Source of the DNA: an uncultured Clostridia bacterium
GTDB taxonomy: Bacteria > Bacillota > Clostridia > Oscillospirales > Acutalibacteraceae
Direction of reading: 5' to 3'
Length of the DNA: 60,878 nucleotides
NCBI GenBank assembly: GCA_947628175.1
Contig: CANQZA010000005.1
Span: forward strand, 1-60,878
In this document: positions 1 through 7,599 of the stretch, piece after piece
Position numbering within the stretch: the first letter of the stretch is position 1
Layout: every line of letters starts with the position of its first letter
The notes under the pieces: model-generated
What the model was told of the DNA's origin: nothing
The model's input: only the letters and a program-made list of their open reading frames with translations
The model's database searches: none
Translations under genes and position numbers: made by a program

Positions 1-1488
1 CTGATATCCCGTTGTCTGTGTTGTCAGCTTCTTCCACTTAACGGTAAATTTCTTCTTCCCTGCCGTCAGCTTGCTGAAGCTCGTTGCCTTCGGTTTGATG
101 GTAAAGGTCTTTTTTACCGTTCCGCTGTAATTTCCTTTAAATTTTATCGTTACAGTATATTTGCCGACAGCCTTTCTGCCCTTTGCGTATGTTATGGTGT
201 AATCAGTATTTTTTTTGAGCTTTTTGCCATTTTTGTCTTTTACAGTAACAGACGGAGTTTTCACTTTACCGTTATAGGTGTAACTTGTGGTGGAAAGCGA
301 TATTTTATAAGATGAAGCCGACACCTTTTTAACGGTAAATTTTTTTGTGACCGAACCGCTGTAATTGTTTTTGAATGTCACCTTAACACTTGCCGTACCG
401 GCATTTGTATTATTTGAATATTTAAGAGTATACTGATTAGATGAAATGGTCTTACCGGAATTGTCTTTAATTTTGACAGACGGTTTTCTTGCTTTGCCGT
501 TATAAACATATGAAGATTCCGAAAGGGTTATCTTTGCCGTATTTGACGAAAGCGCCTTCGGCTTAATTGTGAATGTCTTTGTCACACTTCCGTAATAAAG
601 CCTCTTGCCGACAATCTTTACAGACGCCTTGCCCGCGTTTATATTATTTGAATATTGCACAGTATAGTCTATATTATTCACTAATTTTTTGCCGTTGAGC
701 GTAACCGTGACACCCGGCTTAAGTGCGGCTCCCGTATAGGTGGCAGAAGTGTATGAAAGACTGACAGACGCCGAAGAGATATCATCACGCGCCCCGTAAT
801 TATAAAGAATATTTTTGTCTATCCCGTCACTGGTATACTGCCACATATCGCTTTTGATACCGGTGTTTCCGATTTCCTTCACTGAGGTAAAATCAGGATT
901 GGAGACCCAATTGGCATACCAAATTTTTATACTGTTTGACTGTATTTTATTTATATCAATATGATTATCAAACCAATCCAGATTTGCATAAACCATCGGT
1001 ATATAACCGTTTGATTTCATTGTATTGCAGTACAGAAGCGCATTATCCGTTATCTGTGTTTTATTTTGATGCTCCAGAATTGAACTTTCCTCAATATCAT
1101 ACGCGACAGGCAGACGCATACGGGAAAGATACATTTTATCAAGACCTTTAAGCGTATTGACGGTAAAATCAGCCTCCGTTTGAGCCTCCTGCGAATCAAA
1201 CGCATAGCTGTAAAGATACACACCGAATACCATATCCGCCTCGCATGCTTCTTTTACAAACTGATAAAACTTCTTATCCAGATGATTGAAATAGCCGAGC
1301 CTTATCATTACAAAATCATAACCCTGCTTTTTAAGCGCTTTAAAATCAACACCTTCATTATGCTCTGAAACATCAACACCCATAAGGTAACTGTCAGACG
1401 CGAAGGCGGAAAAAGGTATGCAAAGGGATGATGAAATCAATATCACGAATGAAAGAAACAAAGACAACAGTTTAACACACTTTTTCAT
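1..1488 (-). CDS. Secreted GH25 lysozyme with tandem Ig-like repeats (3' end cut by window edge)
   Basis: This reading frame stays open to base 1, so the C-terminus lies outside the window. It starts at ATG 1488 after an AGGTGAT ribosome binding site and opens with a lipophilic signal peptide (MKKCVKLLSLFLSF). Residues about 35-240 form a GH25 muramidase domain: D39 in GVDVSEHN and the D131-I-E133 motif match the acidic active-site residues of the family. After this come about four repeats of roughly 85 residues, each with a YxYNGKxxxPxVxVKD-like strand and ending in VTKTFTIK-like strands. The last visible part looks like the start of a fibronectin III-like module. The enzyme would cut peptidoglycan outside the cell, with the repeats acting as a spacer or binding region. 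The family call is firm; the role (cell-wall turnover or attack on rivals) is inferred. Confidence 0.9.
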   Translation of the reverse strand, partial: MKKCVKLLSLFLSFVILISSSLCIPFSAFASDSYLMGVDVSEHNEGVDFKALKKQGYDFVMIRLGYFNHLDKKFYQFVKEACEADMVFGVYLYSYAFDSQEAQTEADFTVNTLKGLDKMYLSRMRLPVAYDIEESSILEHQNKTQITDNALLYCNTMKSNGYIPMVYANLDWFDNHIDINKIQSNSIKIWYANWVSNPDFTSVKEIGNTGIKSDMWQYTSDGIDKNILYNYGARDDISSASVSLSYTSATYTGAALKPGVTVTLNGKKLVNNIDYTVQYSNNINAGKASVKIVGKRLYYGSVTKTFTIKPKALSSNTAKITLSESSYVYNGKARKPSVKIKDNSGKTISSNQYTLKYSNNTNAGTASVKVTFKNNYSGSVTKKFTVKKVSASSYKISLSTTSYTYNGKVKTPSVTVKDKNGKKLKKNTDYTITYAKGRKAVGKYTVTIKFKGNYSGTVKKTFTIKPKATSFSKLTAGKKKFTVKWKKLTTQTTGYQ

Positions 1489-1912
1489 AATCATCACCTG
1501 AAAAACAATATAAATATAGTTATATACAATGTAATTATAAATTACAGGAATTTGTTTGTCAATATATTTTATATGCCTCTGCCCTCTTGACAAAACGGCT
1601 ATATTTGTAATAATAATATTATATAAAATAGTATTAATAGTAAAGGAAAACGCCCCTGCACCTACTGCACAGGGACGCCACTTGTGTGGATGGAGCATTT
1701 TTAAAAACAGCCAGAGAAATGAAAAAAGTACTTTATGAATTGAATGAGGAGAAACTCTGACTCCGAAACACTGTTTTCCACAAGGAGGTTAACCAAATCT
1801 TTTTTATGTTTTTATATTATCTAAACATAATTTCTAAATTATGAAAGTAAAATTAATTTTATTCCATTAATTTATTGATTTTTTATGAACATTACCTACG
1901 GAGAATAAGAAA
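1489..1912. other. 424-bp gap with promoters and a possible gene remnant
   Basis: The left end holds the GH25 promoter. On the plus strand, TTGACA (1587-1592) and a TAATAA-like box about 18 bp later could start rightward transcription. Bases about 1640-1760 are locally richer in G+C than the rest and contain a frame ending at TGA 1758-1760 whose last codons read MKKVLYELNEEKL. This looks like the tail of a decayed gene but has no credible start. A consensus-like AAGGAGGT at 1784-1791 is not followed by an open frame. The last 100 bases are very AT-rich and lead to the next gene. Confidence 0.4.
1534..1562 (-). promoter_or_regulatory. Sigma-A type promoter of the GH25 gene
   Basis: On the minus strand TTGACA (1562-1557) and TATAAT (1539-1534) are separated by exactly 17 bp. 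Both hexamers match consensus fully. The start site would fall near 1527, giving a leader of about 40 nt before the GH25 start at 1488. Confidence 0.75.
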
Positions 1913-3052
1913 ATGCAAAATATTATTGATTACATAAACCATTATGCAGATTTCAGCTTTGAGCAAAAGCCTGTCAATGAAATAGACGCACTTATTTTTT
2001 CACAACTTGCCTATGTAAATTACGGTGCTGTTGCGGGTGGATTTGACAGCGATGTTGAAATAAAACTTAAAACCGCGTCGGATATCTTTTTCAGTCTGAT
2101 TGACGAGGCTGTTCTTGAAAAAGAAATATCCATCGTATATAAAGCGTGCATGCTGCTTAAACAATGCGCAGGAACAAAGCGTTTTTCCAATATAAGTATA
2201 TTAAAGTATGCAAACAATGTGAATGACAGAATTGACAAACAGTTTTCTGCCGTTACCTTTTATTTGAATAAAACAGATGCGCTTATTGCATTCAGGGGAA
2301 CAGACACAAGCGTAACAGGTGTTAAGGAGTCTGCCATGCTCAGTTATATGTTCCCTGTTCCTGCCCAGATTGAAGGTTTATATTACTTTCAGGAAGCGGC
2401 AATGCTTGCCGACAGACGGATTACCGTGTGCGGTCATTCAAAGGGAGGAAACCTTGCGACCTTTGCCGCGGTGAACTGTTCCAACTCTTTAAAGAAAAAA
2501 ATTGCAAATGTCTATGAATTCGATGCTCCGGGATTTCCTGAGCAAATGATAAAAAGATATGATTATATAGAAATGAAGGATAAAATTCATTCCTACATTC
2601 CGCAAAGTTCAATAATCGGATGTATGCTATACCACAACTCAGATATGAAAATCGTCAAAAGCATGAATGAAAATTTAAAGCAGCATCAGGTCAGCTCATG
2701 GGAGATAGAAAACGATAAGTTTGTATTTGCGGACGATACTGACAGCACCAGCAAATTCATCGATAAATATATCAAGCTGTTCTGTGAAGAAATCGGTTCT
2801 GATAACATAGAAAGTTTTTTTGAAACAGTATTTGATTTTATTGAAAACACGGGAATAAAAAATTATGATGATATAAAAAGGTTTGATTTTTCAAAGCTGA
2901 TTAAGTCACTGTCATCTCTTAAAGACATTGATGAAGAAAAAAGAAACCTTATTGAGAATACGATAAGGCTCGCAGTAAAGGAGCTTTCAATGCTGTATTA
3001 TAAAGAGCATTTAAAATCACATACTTTTAACTATTTTAAAATTGACGATTAA
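1913..3052 (+). CDS. Mbeg1-like (DUF2974) alpha/beta-hydrolase
   Basis: This 379-residue protein fits the Mbeg1-like lipase family of Firmicutes. The nucleophile elbow is GHSKGGNLA with Ser176, and the preceding strand ALIAFRGTDTS is the usual oxyanion-side strand of this family. There is no signal peptide or membrane segment, so it should be cytoplasmic. The C-terminal third is charged and helical. It starts at ATG 1913 behind CGGAGAAT. A lipase or esterase fold is clear, but the substrate is unknown. It leads a plus-strand group with the nucleotidyltransferase and VanZ-like genes, though a 100-bp gap separates them. Confidence 0.8.
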   Translation: MQNIIDYINHYADFSFEQKPVNEIDALIFSQLAYVNYGAVAGGFDSDVEIKLKTASDIFFSLIDEAVLEKEISIVYKACMLLKQCAGTKRFSNISILKYANNVNDRIDKQFSAVTFYLNKTDALIAFRGTDTSVTGVKESAMLSYMFPVPAQIEGLYYFQEAAMLADRRITVCGHSKGGNLATFAAVNCSNSLKKKIANVYEFDAPGFPEQMIKRYDYIEMKDKIHSYIPQSSIIGCMLYHNSDMKIVKSMNENLKQHQVSSWEIENDKFVFADDTDSTSKFIDKYIKLFCEEIGSDNIESFFETVFDFIENTGIKNYDDIKRFDFSKLIKSLSSLKDIDEEKRNLIENTIRLAVKELSMLYYKEHLKSHTFNYFKIDD

Positions 3053-3157
3053 ATTTGCGTATGTTATTATAATAAAATCAACCAAACAATTTTTAATGGA
3101 AAATAGATTTTGACATACCTATTTTCCGGCAGGATTACCGCAGAAAACGGAGAGCAT

Positions 3158-4342
3158 ATGGATAAGCAAAAGCAATATTTTATATCTATTGTATCGTCAT
3201 TTTTAAACAGTGACGCGCCTGAAATACATGATGATATTGACTGGAAAGAAATTTATCGGCTGTCTGTAATGCACAATGTCACGGCGATAATCGCGAATCA
3301 GATATCCAAAATACCTGAGCATCTTAAACCTGCCGAACCAATGATGAAAGCATTTCGTCAGCAGCTTGGCTATACAATCATCAGTTATGAAAACAAATGC
3401 AATATAATAAACCGGCTCAGAAATTTGTTTAATGAAAACGGCATAAGCTTTATCTTTGTAAAGGGTGCGGTATTAAAGGATTACTACCCTGTTAAGGAGC
3501 TTCGTACGAGCGGCGACATAGATATCTTTATAAAATTCAGTGACTATGAACGAGCCAAGGCGCTTTTTTCAAAGGATAAATATCGCATAACCGCCAATGC
3601 CTCAGGCGGATTTGCATTTGATTGCGGTGACGAGCATATTGAGCTTCACACCGAAATGGATTATGACAACGAATTTTTTTCTGATATTTTTAATATTGCC
3701 GATAAAAAGGACGGCTTTGAATACAGTTTAAGCGACCATTTACATCTTCTGTATGTATTGTGCCACATAGAAAAGCATTTTAACTATCTCGGAGCAGGTC
3801 TGCGCATGTTCAGCGATGTAGATGTCCTGTTAAGGCATATGGATCATTTTGATTATCAACAATTCATATCCCTGTGCGAAAAAGCCTCAATTGCCACATT
3901 AGCTGTATCCGTATTTTCTTTTTGCAATTACAGATTTAACACACCTGTCAAGGCTGAAATCGACTATAACAAAGACAAGAATATGCTCAACCTTTTTGAA
4001 AACATAATAATTGATGGCGGAAGCTTTGGATTTTCACAAAAAAATATGGGTGATTATTATATAAATCAAAGCATCGGTAAAAGCCTAAAGAACAATATTT
4101 TTACTAAAATAAAAGCCATTTTATTATTTCTGTTTCCAAAGCCAAGCTATTTTAAACATATCTATCCATACTGCCTGAAGCACCCGGTCCTTATTCCACT
4201 CGGATGGCTGCAAAGGCTGATCGGAGGACTTTTTAAAAGAACAGACCATTCTAAAAAAACCATAAAGAATATAATAACCTCCGGAAATTATTCAGAGGAA
4301 TATAAAAAGCTTTTAAAAGAGCTTGGAATATATAGGAGCTGA
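3158..4342 (+). CDS. Nucleotidyltransferase family protein (NTP_transf_5 type)
   Basis: The 394-residue product belongs to the uncharacterised nucleotidyltransferase family PF14907. Residues 105-125 carry the core FVKGAVLKDYYP followed by TSGDIDIF; D120 and D122 are the expected metal ligands, and ELHTEM further on supplies the usual third acidic strand. An upstream TTG at 3110 would extend it by 16 residues, but ATG 3158 is chosen because GGAGAG lies 5 nt before it. Members often sit in surface-polymer or peptide-modification clusters; no precursor gene is visible here. The target of nucleotide transfer is unknown. The 3' end is 4 nt from the VanZ-like gene, so the two are probably co-transcribed. 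Confidence 0.8.
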   Translation: MDKQKQYFISIVSSFLNSDAPEIHDDIDWKEIYRLSVMHNVTAIIANQISKIPEHLKPAEPMMKAFRQQLGYTIISYENKCNIINRLRNLFNENGISFIFVKGAVLKDYYPVKELRTSGDIDIFIKFSDYERAKALFSKDKYRITANASGGFAFDCGDEHIELHTEMDYDNEFFSDIFNIADKKDGFEYSLSDHLHLLYVLCHIEKHFNYLGAGLRMFSDVDVLLRHMDHFDYQQFISLCEKASIATLAVSVFSFCNYRFNTPVKAEIDYNKDKNMLNLFENIIIDGGSFGFSQKNMGDYYINQSIGKSLKNNIFTKIKAILLFLFPKPSYFKHIYPYCLKHPVLIPLGWLQRLIGGLFKRTDHSKKTIKNIITSGNYSEEYKKLLKELGIYRS

Positions 4343-4346
4343 CAAA

Positions 4347-5141
4347 ATGAAAATCAAAAACCTGTTCAGGTTTATATTTTTTATCATCGTCTATTCCGCT
4401 TCATGCCTTACAATTTCAACAAACAGATTTTCGGGCTACTTCAGTTATACAACAACAATAAATCTGCTCGCAAAATTCTGTATTATTTTTATTTTTGTTT
4501 TTATTGCGGTTTTAATCAATAAACAAAATGAAAAGCAGGTTATTGCCTACTCGTCTGTTTTTATAAACATTGTGCTTCTTTTATACATCTTTGACTTTTA
4601 TGTGACACAGATAAGCGGCAATAATATCTATTACAGAATGTGGTGGCTTTCGGCAATATTTATAGCGCAGGCGGCACTTTTTACAGGCGGCAGAATTATG
4701 GGCTATAATCATTTTTCAAAAAAGTTCTGGCTCTCGTTTTTGCCGACATATATTTTTACTTTTATTCTCATTTTCATAAGAAAACCTTTTACTTATTTTG
4801 AGGTAAATTTAAAAATAGGAGACGGTGTATTTTCCACTATAGACTATCTGATAAGCCATTTTAAGGGTAACACATGGCCACTGTTTAACCTTGTCGGAAA
4901 TGTAGTCTATTTTGTACCTCTTCCGTTTTTTGTAAAAACAATTTTCGGCAGGCTCAAAAACTCAAGTGTATTGTTTATAAGCCTTATCGTTCCCTTTTTT
5001 ATTGAAGGATACCAATACATTCTCAAATGCGGCAGCGTTGATATAGATGATATTGTTCTGAATTTATCGGGAGTTATTATAGGTTTTTTGATATTTTTAA
5101 TGGATAATAAGCGGGATAAAGTCTTCAGCGAACACTGTTGA
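4347..5141 (+). CDS. VanZ-like membrane protein
   Basis: This 264-residue protein has six to seven hydrophobic segments. The C-terminal half carries the VanZ signature: NLVGNVVYFVPLPFF, then EGYQYILKCGSVDIDDIVLN and a final membrane helix. ATG 4347 follows TAGGAG by 9 nt; an in-frame codon at 4323 lies inside the previous gene and is less likely. VanZ gives low-level teicoplanin resistance in enterococci, but most chromosomal relatives have no known function and no van genes are nearby. A role in envelope homeostasis is inferred only. Confidence 0.8.
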   Translation: MKIKNLFRFIFFIIVYSASCLTISTNRFSGYFSYTTTINLLAKFCIIFIFVFIAVLINKQNEKQVIAYSSVFINIVLLLYIFDFYVTQISGNNIYYRMWWLSAIFIAQAALFTGGRIMGYNHFSKKFWLSFLPTYIFTFILIFIRKPFTYFEVNLKIGDGVFSTIDYLISHFKGNTWPLFNLVGNVVYFVPLPFFVKTIFGRLKNSSVLFISLIVPFFIEGYQYILKCGSVDIDDIVLNLSGVIIGFLIFLMDNKRDKVFSEHC

Positions 5142-5256
5142 GCGTTTCATAATCCTCGTTTTCCTGTGAGTTTTTCAACACTTATTATGATTGCAATAAG
5201 CTGTGTCAAAACACAGTCATACGGAGAATATCCCTCAATACTGCAATAAGATTAAA

Positions 5257-5288
5257 AATACGATGGTTTGATAATAGACCATCGTATT
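5257..5288. terminator. Bidirectional terminator between vanZ-like and MFS genes
   Basis: An 11-bp perfect stem, AATACGATGGT (5257-5267) with ACCATCGTATT (5278-5288), has a 10-nt loop. Reading leftward it is followed by ATTTTTAAT, so it best terminates the MFS gene; rightward the tail CTTATAT is weaker. Confidence 0.75.
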
Positions 5289-5309
5289 CTTATATCACTT
5301 ACAAATGTA

Positions 5310-6659
5310 TTAATTTGTGTCAGTATTCAGTTCTTTTAACAATTGATTATGGTGCTCATCCTGCTTGTTTCTAACGATACTTGCTGGGATAAAGCACAGA
5401 CACATCACAGCAGCCGCACCAAGGAAGAGTTCTACGGGATAAACTATCTCCGTCTCGCGCACTCCCTGGTTTGCGGCATTAATAATTATCTGCGCAATAA
5501 TAGGACCGGCAATCATCGGCACAAGAACATACATCGCCATTCGGCAGCCCTGAAAAAGCCCCTCCTTGCCCTTAGGTATGTAATCTCTGTAAGATGCCGT
5601 AAACAGACCTGCCATAATCAGACCCACACCTATAACAAGAATTCCGCCTATCACGAGGAGAATAATCTCAGCAGTTTCATTTTTACCGATAAGAAATTTT
5701 GCGCTCCATATAATGATACTGCCAATAATGGATGCAAGAATAACGGGGTAATAAAAATTCCTTTTCCCGTATTTGTCAATCAGTGTTGAAACAATCACCG
5801 AACCTCCTGCTGCAACAACCATGATAACAGCAACAGGAATAATATAATTCTTAATTTTAAGTGTGCCCTCAACCAAGTTGAACAGATAGCTGGAATAAAT
5901 CTGATAGGCTATTGAGGAAATCATATTGCCACAAAGACAGATATACAGCATTTTATTTTCCCTGATAACCTTAGGTTGTAAGGAATATGTGAAATCCGAA
6001 AGAAAGGACGCACTCTTATTCGGCTTCAGGCCCTTTTTATCTTTCATAAGAAACAGTCCGATTATACCGCCGATAGTGGGAACTACACCTAACATAAGGA
6101 AAAACTTTTTCCAATCGTCGGTAGTGGCATCTGCATTCGTCAGTCCGTCAAAGCCCACAAAAACTATTGCAAGCGCAAACAGCGGCATAATGGCGAGAAC
6201 TGTGTCTACTCTTGCGCGGTTTGCCGTGTTTGAAATATCGGTTATCCATGTATTAAAAGCCGCGTCGTTGCTTATTGAACCGATAACCGTCATAACACAA
6301 TCCATTGCCACAACGAGAATCACTGCCGGAATAACCTTCTCCGGTGACGGTTTCATCGGCATTAGCGCAAACACCATGATTGTAAAACCCCAAAAAACAT
6401 AACCCCAGCATATAAAACTTTTTCTTCTGCCTGTTCTGTCACACAGTGCGCCGCCGATAAGTGTTGAGAGTGTTGCAAACACTGCCGAAAGCGCAACGAG
6501 CAGCGTTGTGGCATAGGGAGCTCTTGTTATTTCATTTTGCATAAAGCGTGAGAAATACATATTTTCAATCATCCAAGCAATCTGCCCGATAAGCCCGAAA
6601 ATAACAATAGATGCCCATGTTCTTGAGCTCAGCCTGCCAACACCGGAATTCTTTTTCAA
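5310..6659 (-). CDS. MFS transporter, probable glycoside or sugar permease
   Basis: The 449-residue protein has about 12 membrane helices. GGALCDRTGRRKS (about residues 69-81) is the MFS loop 2-3 motif, and a large central loop containing MKDKKGLKPNKSASF separates the halves. Translation starts at TTG 6659 behind AAAGGGG, giving MKKNSGVGRL. Its position beside the AraC regulator and GH3 enzyme suggests uptake of the oligosaccharide that GH3 cleaves. It lies behind its own AT-rich leader and after a terminator, so it may be a separate unit of the same regulon. Substrate assignment is inference. Confidence 0.8.
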   Translation of the reverse strand: MKKNSGVGRLSSRTWASIVIFGLIGQIAWMIENMYFSRFMQNEITRAPYATTLLVALSAVFATLSTLIGGALCDRTGRRKSFICWGYVFWGFTIMVFALMPMKPSPEKVIPAVILVVAMDCVMTVIGSISNDAAFNTWITDISNTANRARVDTVLAIMPLFALAIVFVGFDGLTNADATTDDWKKFFLMLGVVPTIGGIIGLFLMKDKKGLKPNKSASFLSDFTYSLQPKVIRENKMLYICLCGNMISSIAYQIYSSYLFNLVEGTLKIKNYIIPVAVIMVVAAGGSVIVSTLIDKYGKRNFYYPVILASIIGSIIIWSAKFLIGKNETAEIILLVIGGILVIGVGLIMAGLFTASYRDYIPKGKEGLFQGCRMAMYVLVPMIAGPIIAQIIINAANQGVRETEIVYPVELFLGAAAVMCLCFIPASIVRNKQDEHHNQLLKELNTDTN

Positions 6660-6680
6660 ACCAATTCCCCTTTCTGATCG

Positions 6681-6697
6681 GATTAATGCTTTTAATC
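6681..6697. promoter_or_regulatory. Inverted repeat upstream of the MFS gene
   Basis: GATTAA (6681-6686) and TTAATC (6692-6697) form a perfect 6-bp inverted repeat with a 5-bp centre. It lies 22 bp upstream of the MFS start and could be an operator or a leader hairpin. Which protein would bind is unknown. Confidence 0.3.
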
Positions 6698-6757
6698 TAC
6701 TTCCGCTAATCCTATAATAACATTAAATTCCCAAAAAGAAAAGAAAAATATAAAAAA

Positions 6758-6777
6758 GCGAAGGTCTGCACCTTCGC
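6758..6777 (-). terminator. Terminator downstream of the AraC-family gene
   Basis: GCGAAGGT (6758-6765) pairs with ACCTTCGC (6770-6777) around a 4-nt loop, and on the minus strand the stem is followed by six T residues. It separates the regulator from the MFS gene. The sequence GGTCTGCACCTTCGCTA within it recurs at about 10238-10254. Confidence 0.8.
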
Positions 6778-6788
6778 TACAGACTGTA

Positions 6789-6810
6789 TGCAGCCGATTT
6801 CTCGGCTGCA
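6789..6810. terminator. Second hairpin after the AraC-family gene
   Basis: TGCAGCCGA (6789-6797) and TCGGCTGCA (6802-6810) form a perfect 9-bp stem with a 4-nt loop just past the regulator stop codon. The T-run TTTTTA follows on the plus strand, the direction with no gene. On the minus strand it probably works with the neighbouring hairpin at 6758-6777. Confidence 0.55.
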
Positions 6811-6821
6811 TTTTTAATGAT

Positions 6822-7553
6822 TTATTTTGCAAGATTAAAATATTCTGTAGGTGTTATATGGTAGGTTCGTTTGAATGCAGTAATAAAGTGTGAAACAGAG
6901 GAAAAGCCAAGAACTTCACAAATCTCATTATTATTTTTACCCTGAACAATCATATCTTTTGCTGCCTCAAGTTTTCTTCTTGTAATATATGCGCTTAGAT
7001 TTTCGCCCTTTTCTTCTTTAAAAATTTGTGAAAGATAATCGGATGATATATTGCATATTTCAGATAGCATAGAAACCGTAATCTTTTTATTAATGTTTTC
7101 ATTTATATAACATATACATTTTCTGACATGAGGTGACTGAGAGGGTTTCAACTTGCTTTTGTTCACCATATTTGTGAGACTTATTATTTCTTTTGCAAGC
7201 AAATTTAATATTTTTACCCTTGAATTCATACTGTCTACAAGCATAATTACTCTATCTGAAAAATCGTAAGCTTCCTTTTCGTTCAGTCCTCCCTGTATTG
7301 CATATCTTGTCGCAAGAGTAATCGTGCTAACTGCCAAATATCTATACTGCATAACACTATCATTTGAAAGCTTACCCGTTACAACCAATGCACTTATATT
7401 CTTTAACTCTTTAACAAGCTTATTTATATCGCCCTGCGTTACACATGAAAAAATTTTGATTTCTGTTGTATATCGGGTGTGTTTTTCATTTTGACCCAAT
7501 ACATTTGCTTCATCTTCAAGTGTTTTAATATTTATTAATTTGCCAATATCCAT
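6822..7553 (-). CDS. AraC-family transcriptional regulator
   Basis: The 243-residue protein ends in an AraC double helix-turn-helix, residues about 140-243. Visible landmarks are INENINKKITVSMLSEICN, YLSQIFKEEKGENLSAYI and the closing SSVSHFITAFKRTYHITPTEYF. The N-terminal 130 residues are helical and contain no recognisable cupin, so how it senses its ligand is unclear. ATG 7553 follows GAGGTGAG. It lies 46 bp downstream of the GH3 gene and the two probably form one transcript. Phased repeats upstream of GH3 are good candidates for its binding sites, which would make it a local activator of glycoside use. Confidence 0.88.
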   Translation of the reverse strand: MDIGKLINIKTLEDEANVLGQNEKHTRYTTEIKIFSCVTQGDINKLVKELKNISALVVTGKLSNDSVMQYRYLAVSTITLATRYAIQGGLNEKEAYDFSDRVIMLVDSMNSRVKILNLLAKEIISLTNMVNKSKLKPSQSPHVRKCICYINENINKKITVSMLSEICNISSDYLSQIFKEEKGENLSAYITRRKLEAAKDMIVQGKNNNEICEVLGFSSVSHFITAFKRTYHITPTEYFNLAK

Positions 7554-7599
7554 ATTCTCACCTCAATTTTAGTTTAATATAATCAGAAATGAATTTCAA

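Noticed and set aside
5343..6402. Long plus-strand frames opposite the MFS gene
   Set aside because: The composition mirrors the membrane protein on the minus strand; no start signals or motifs are seen.
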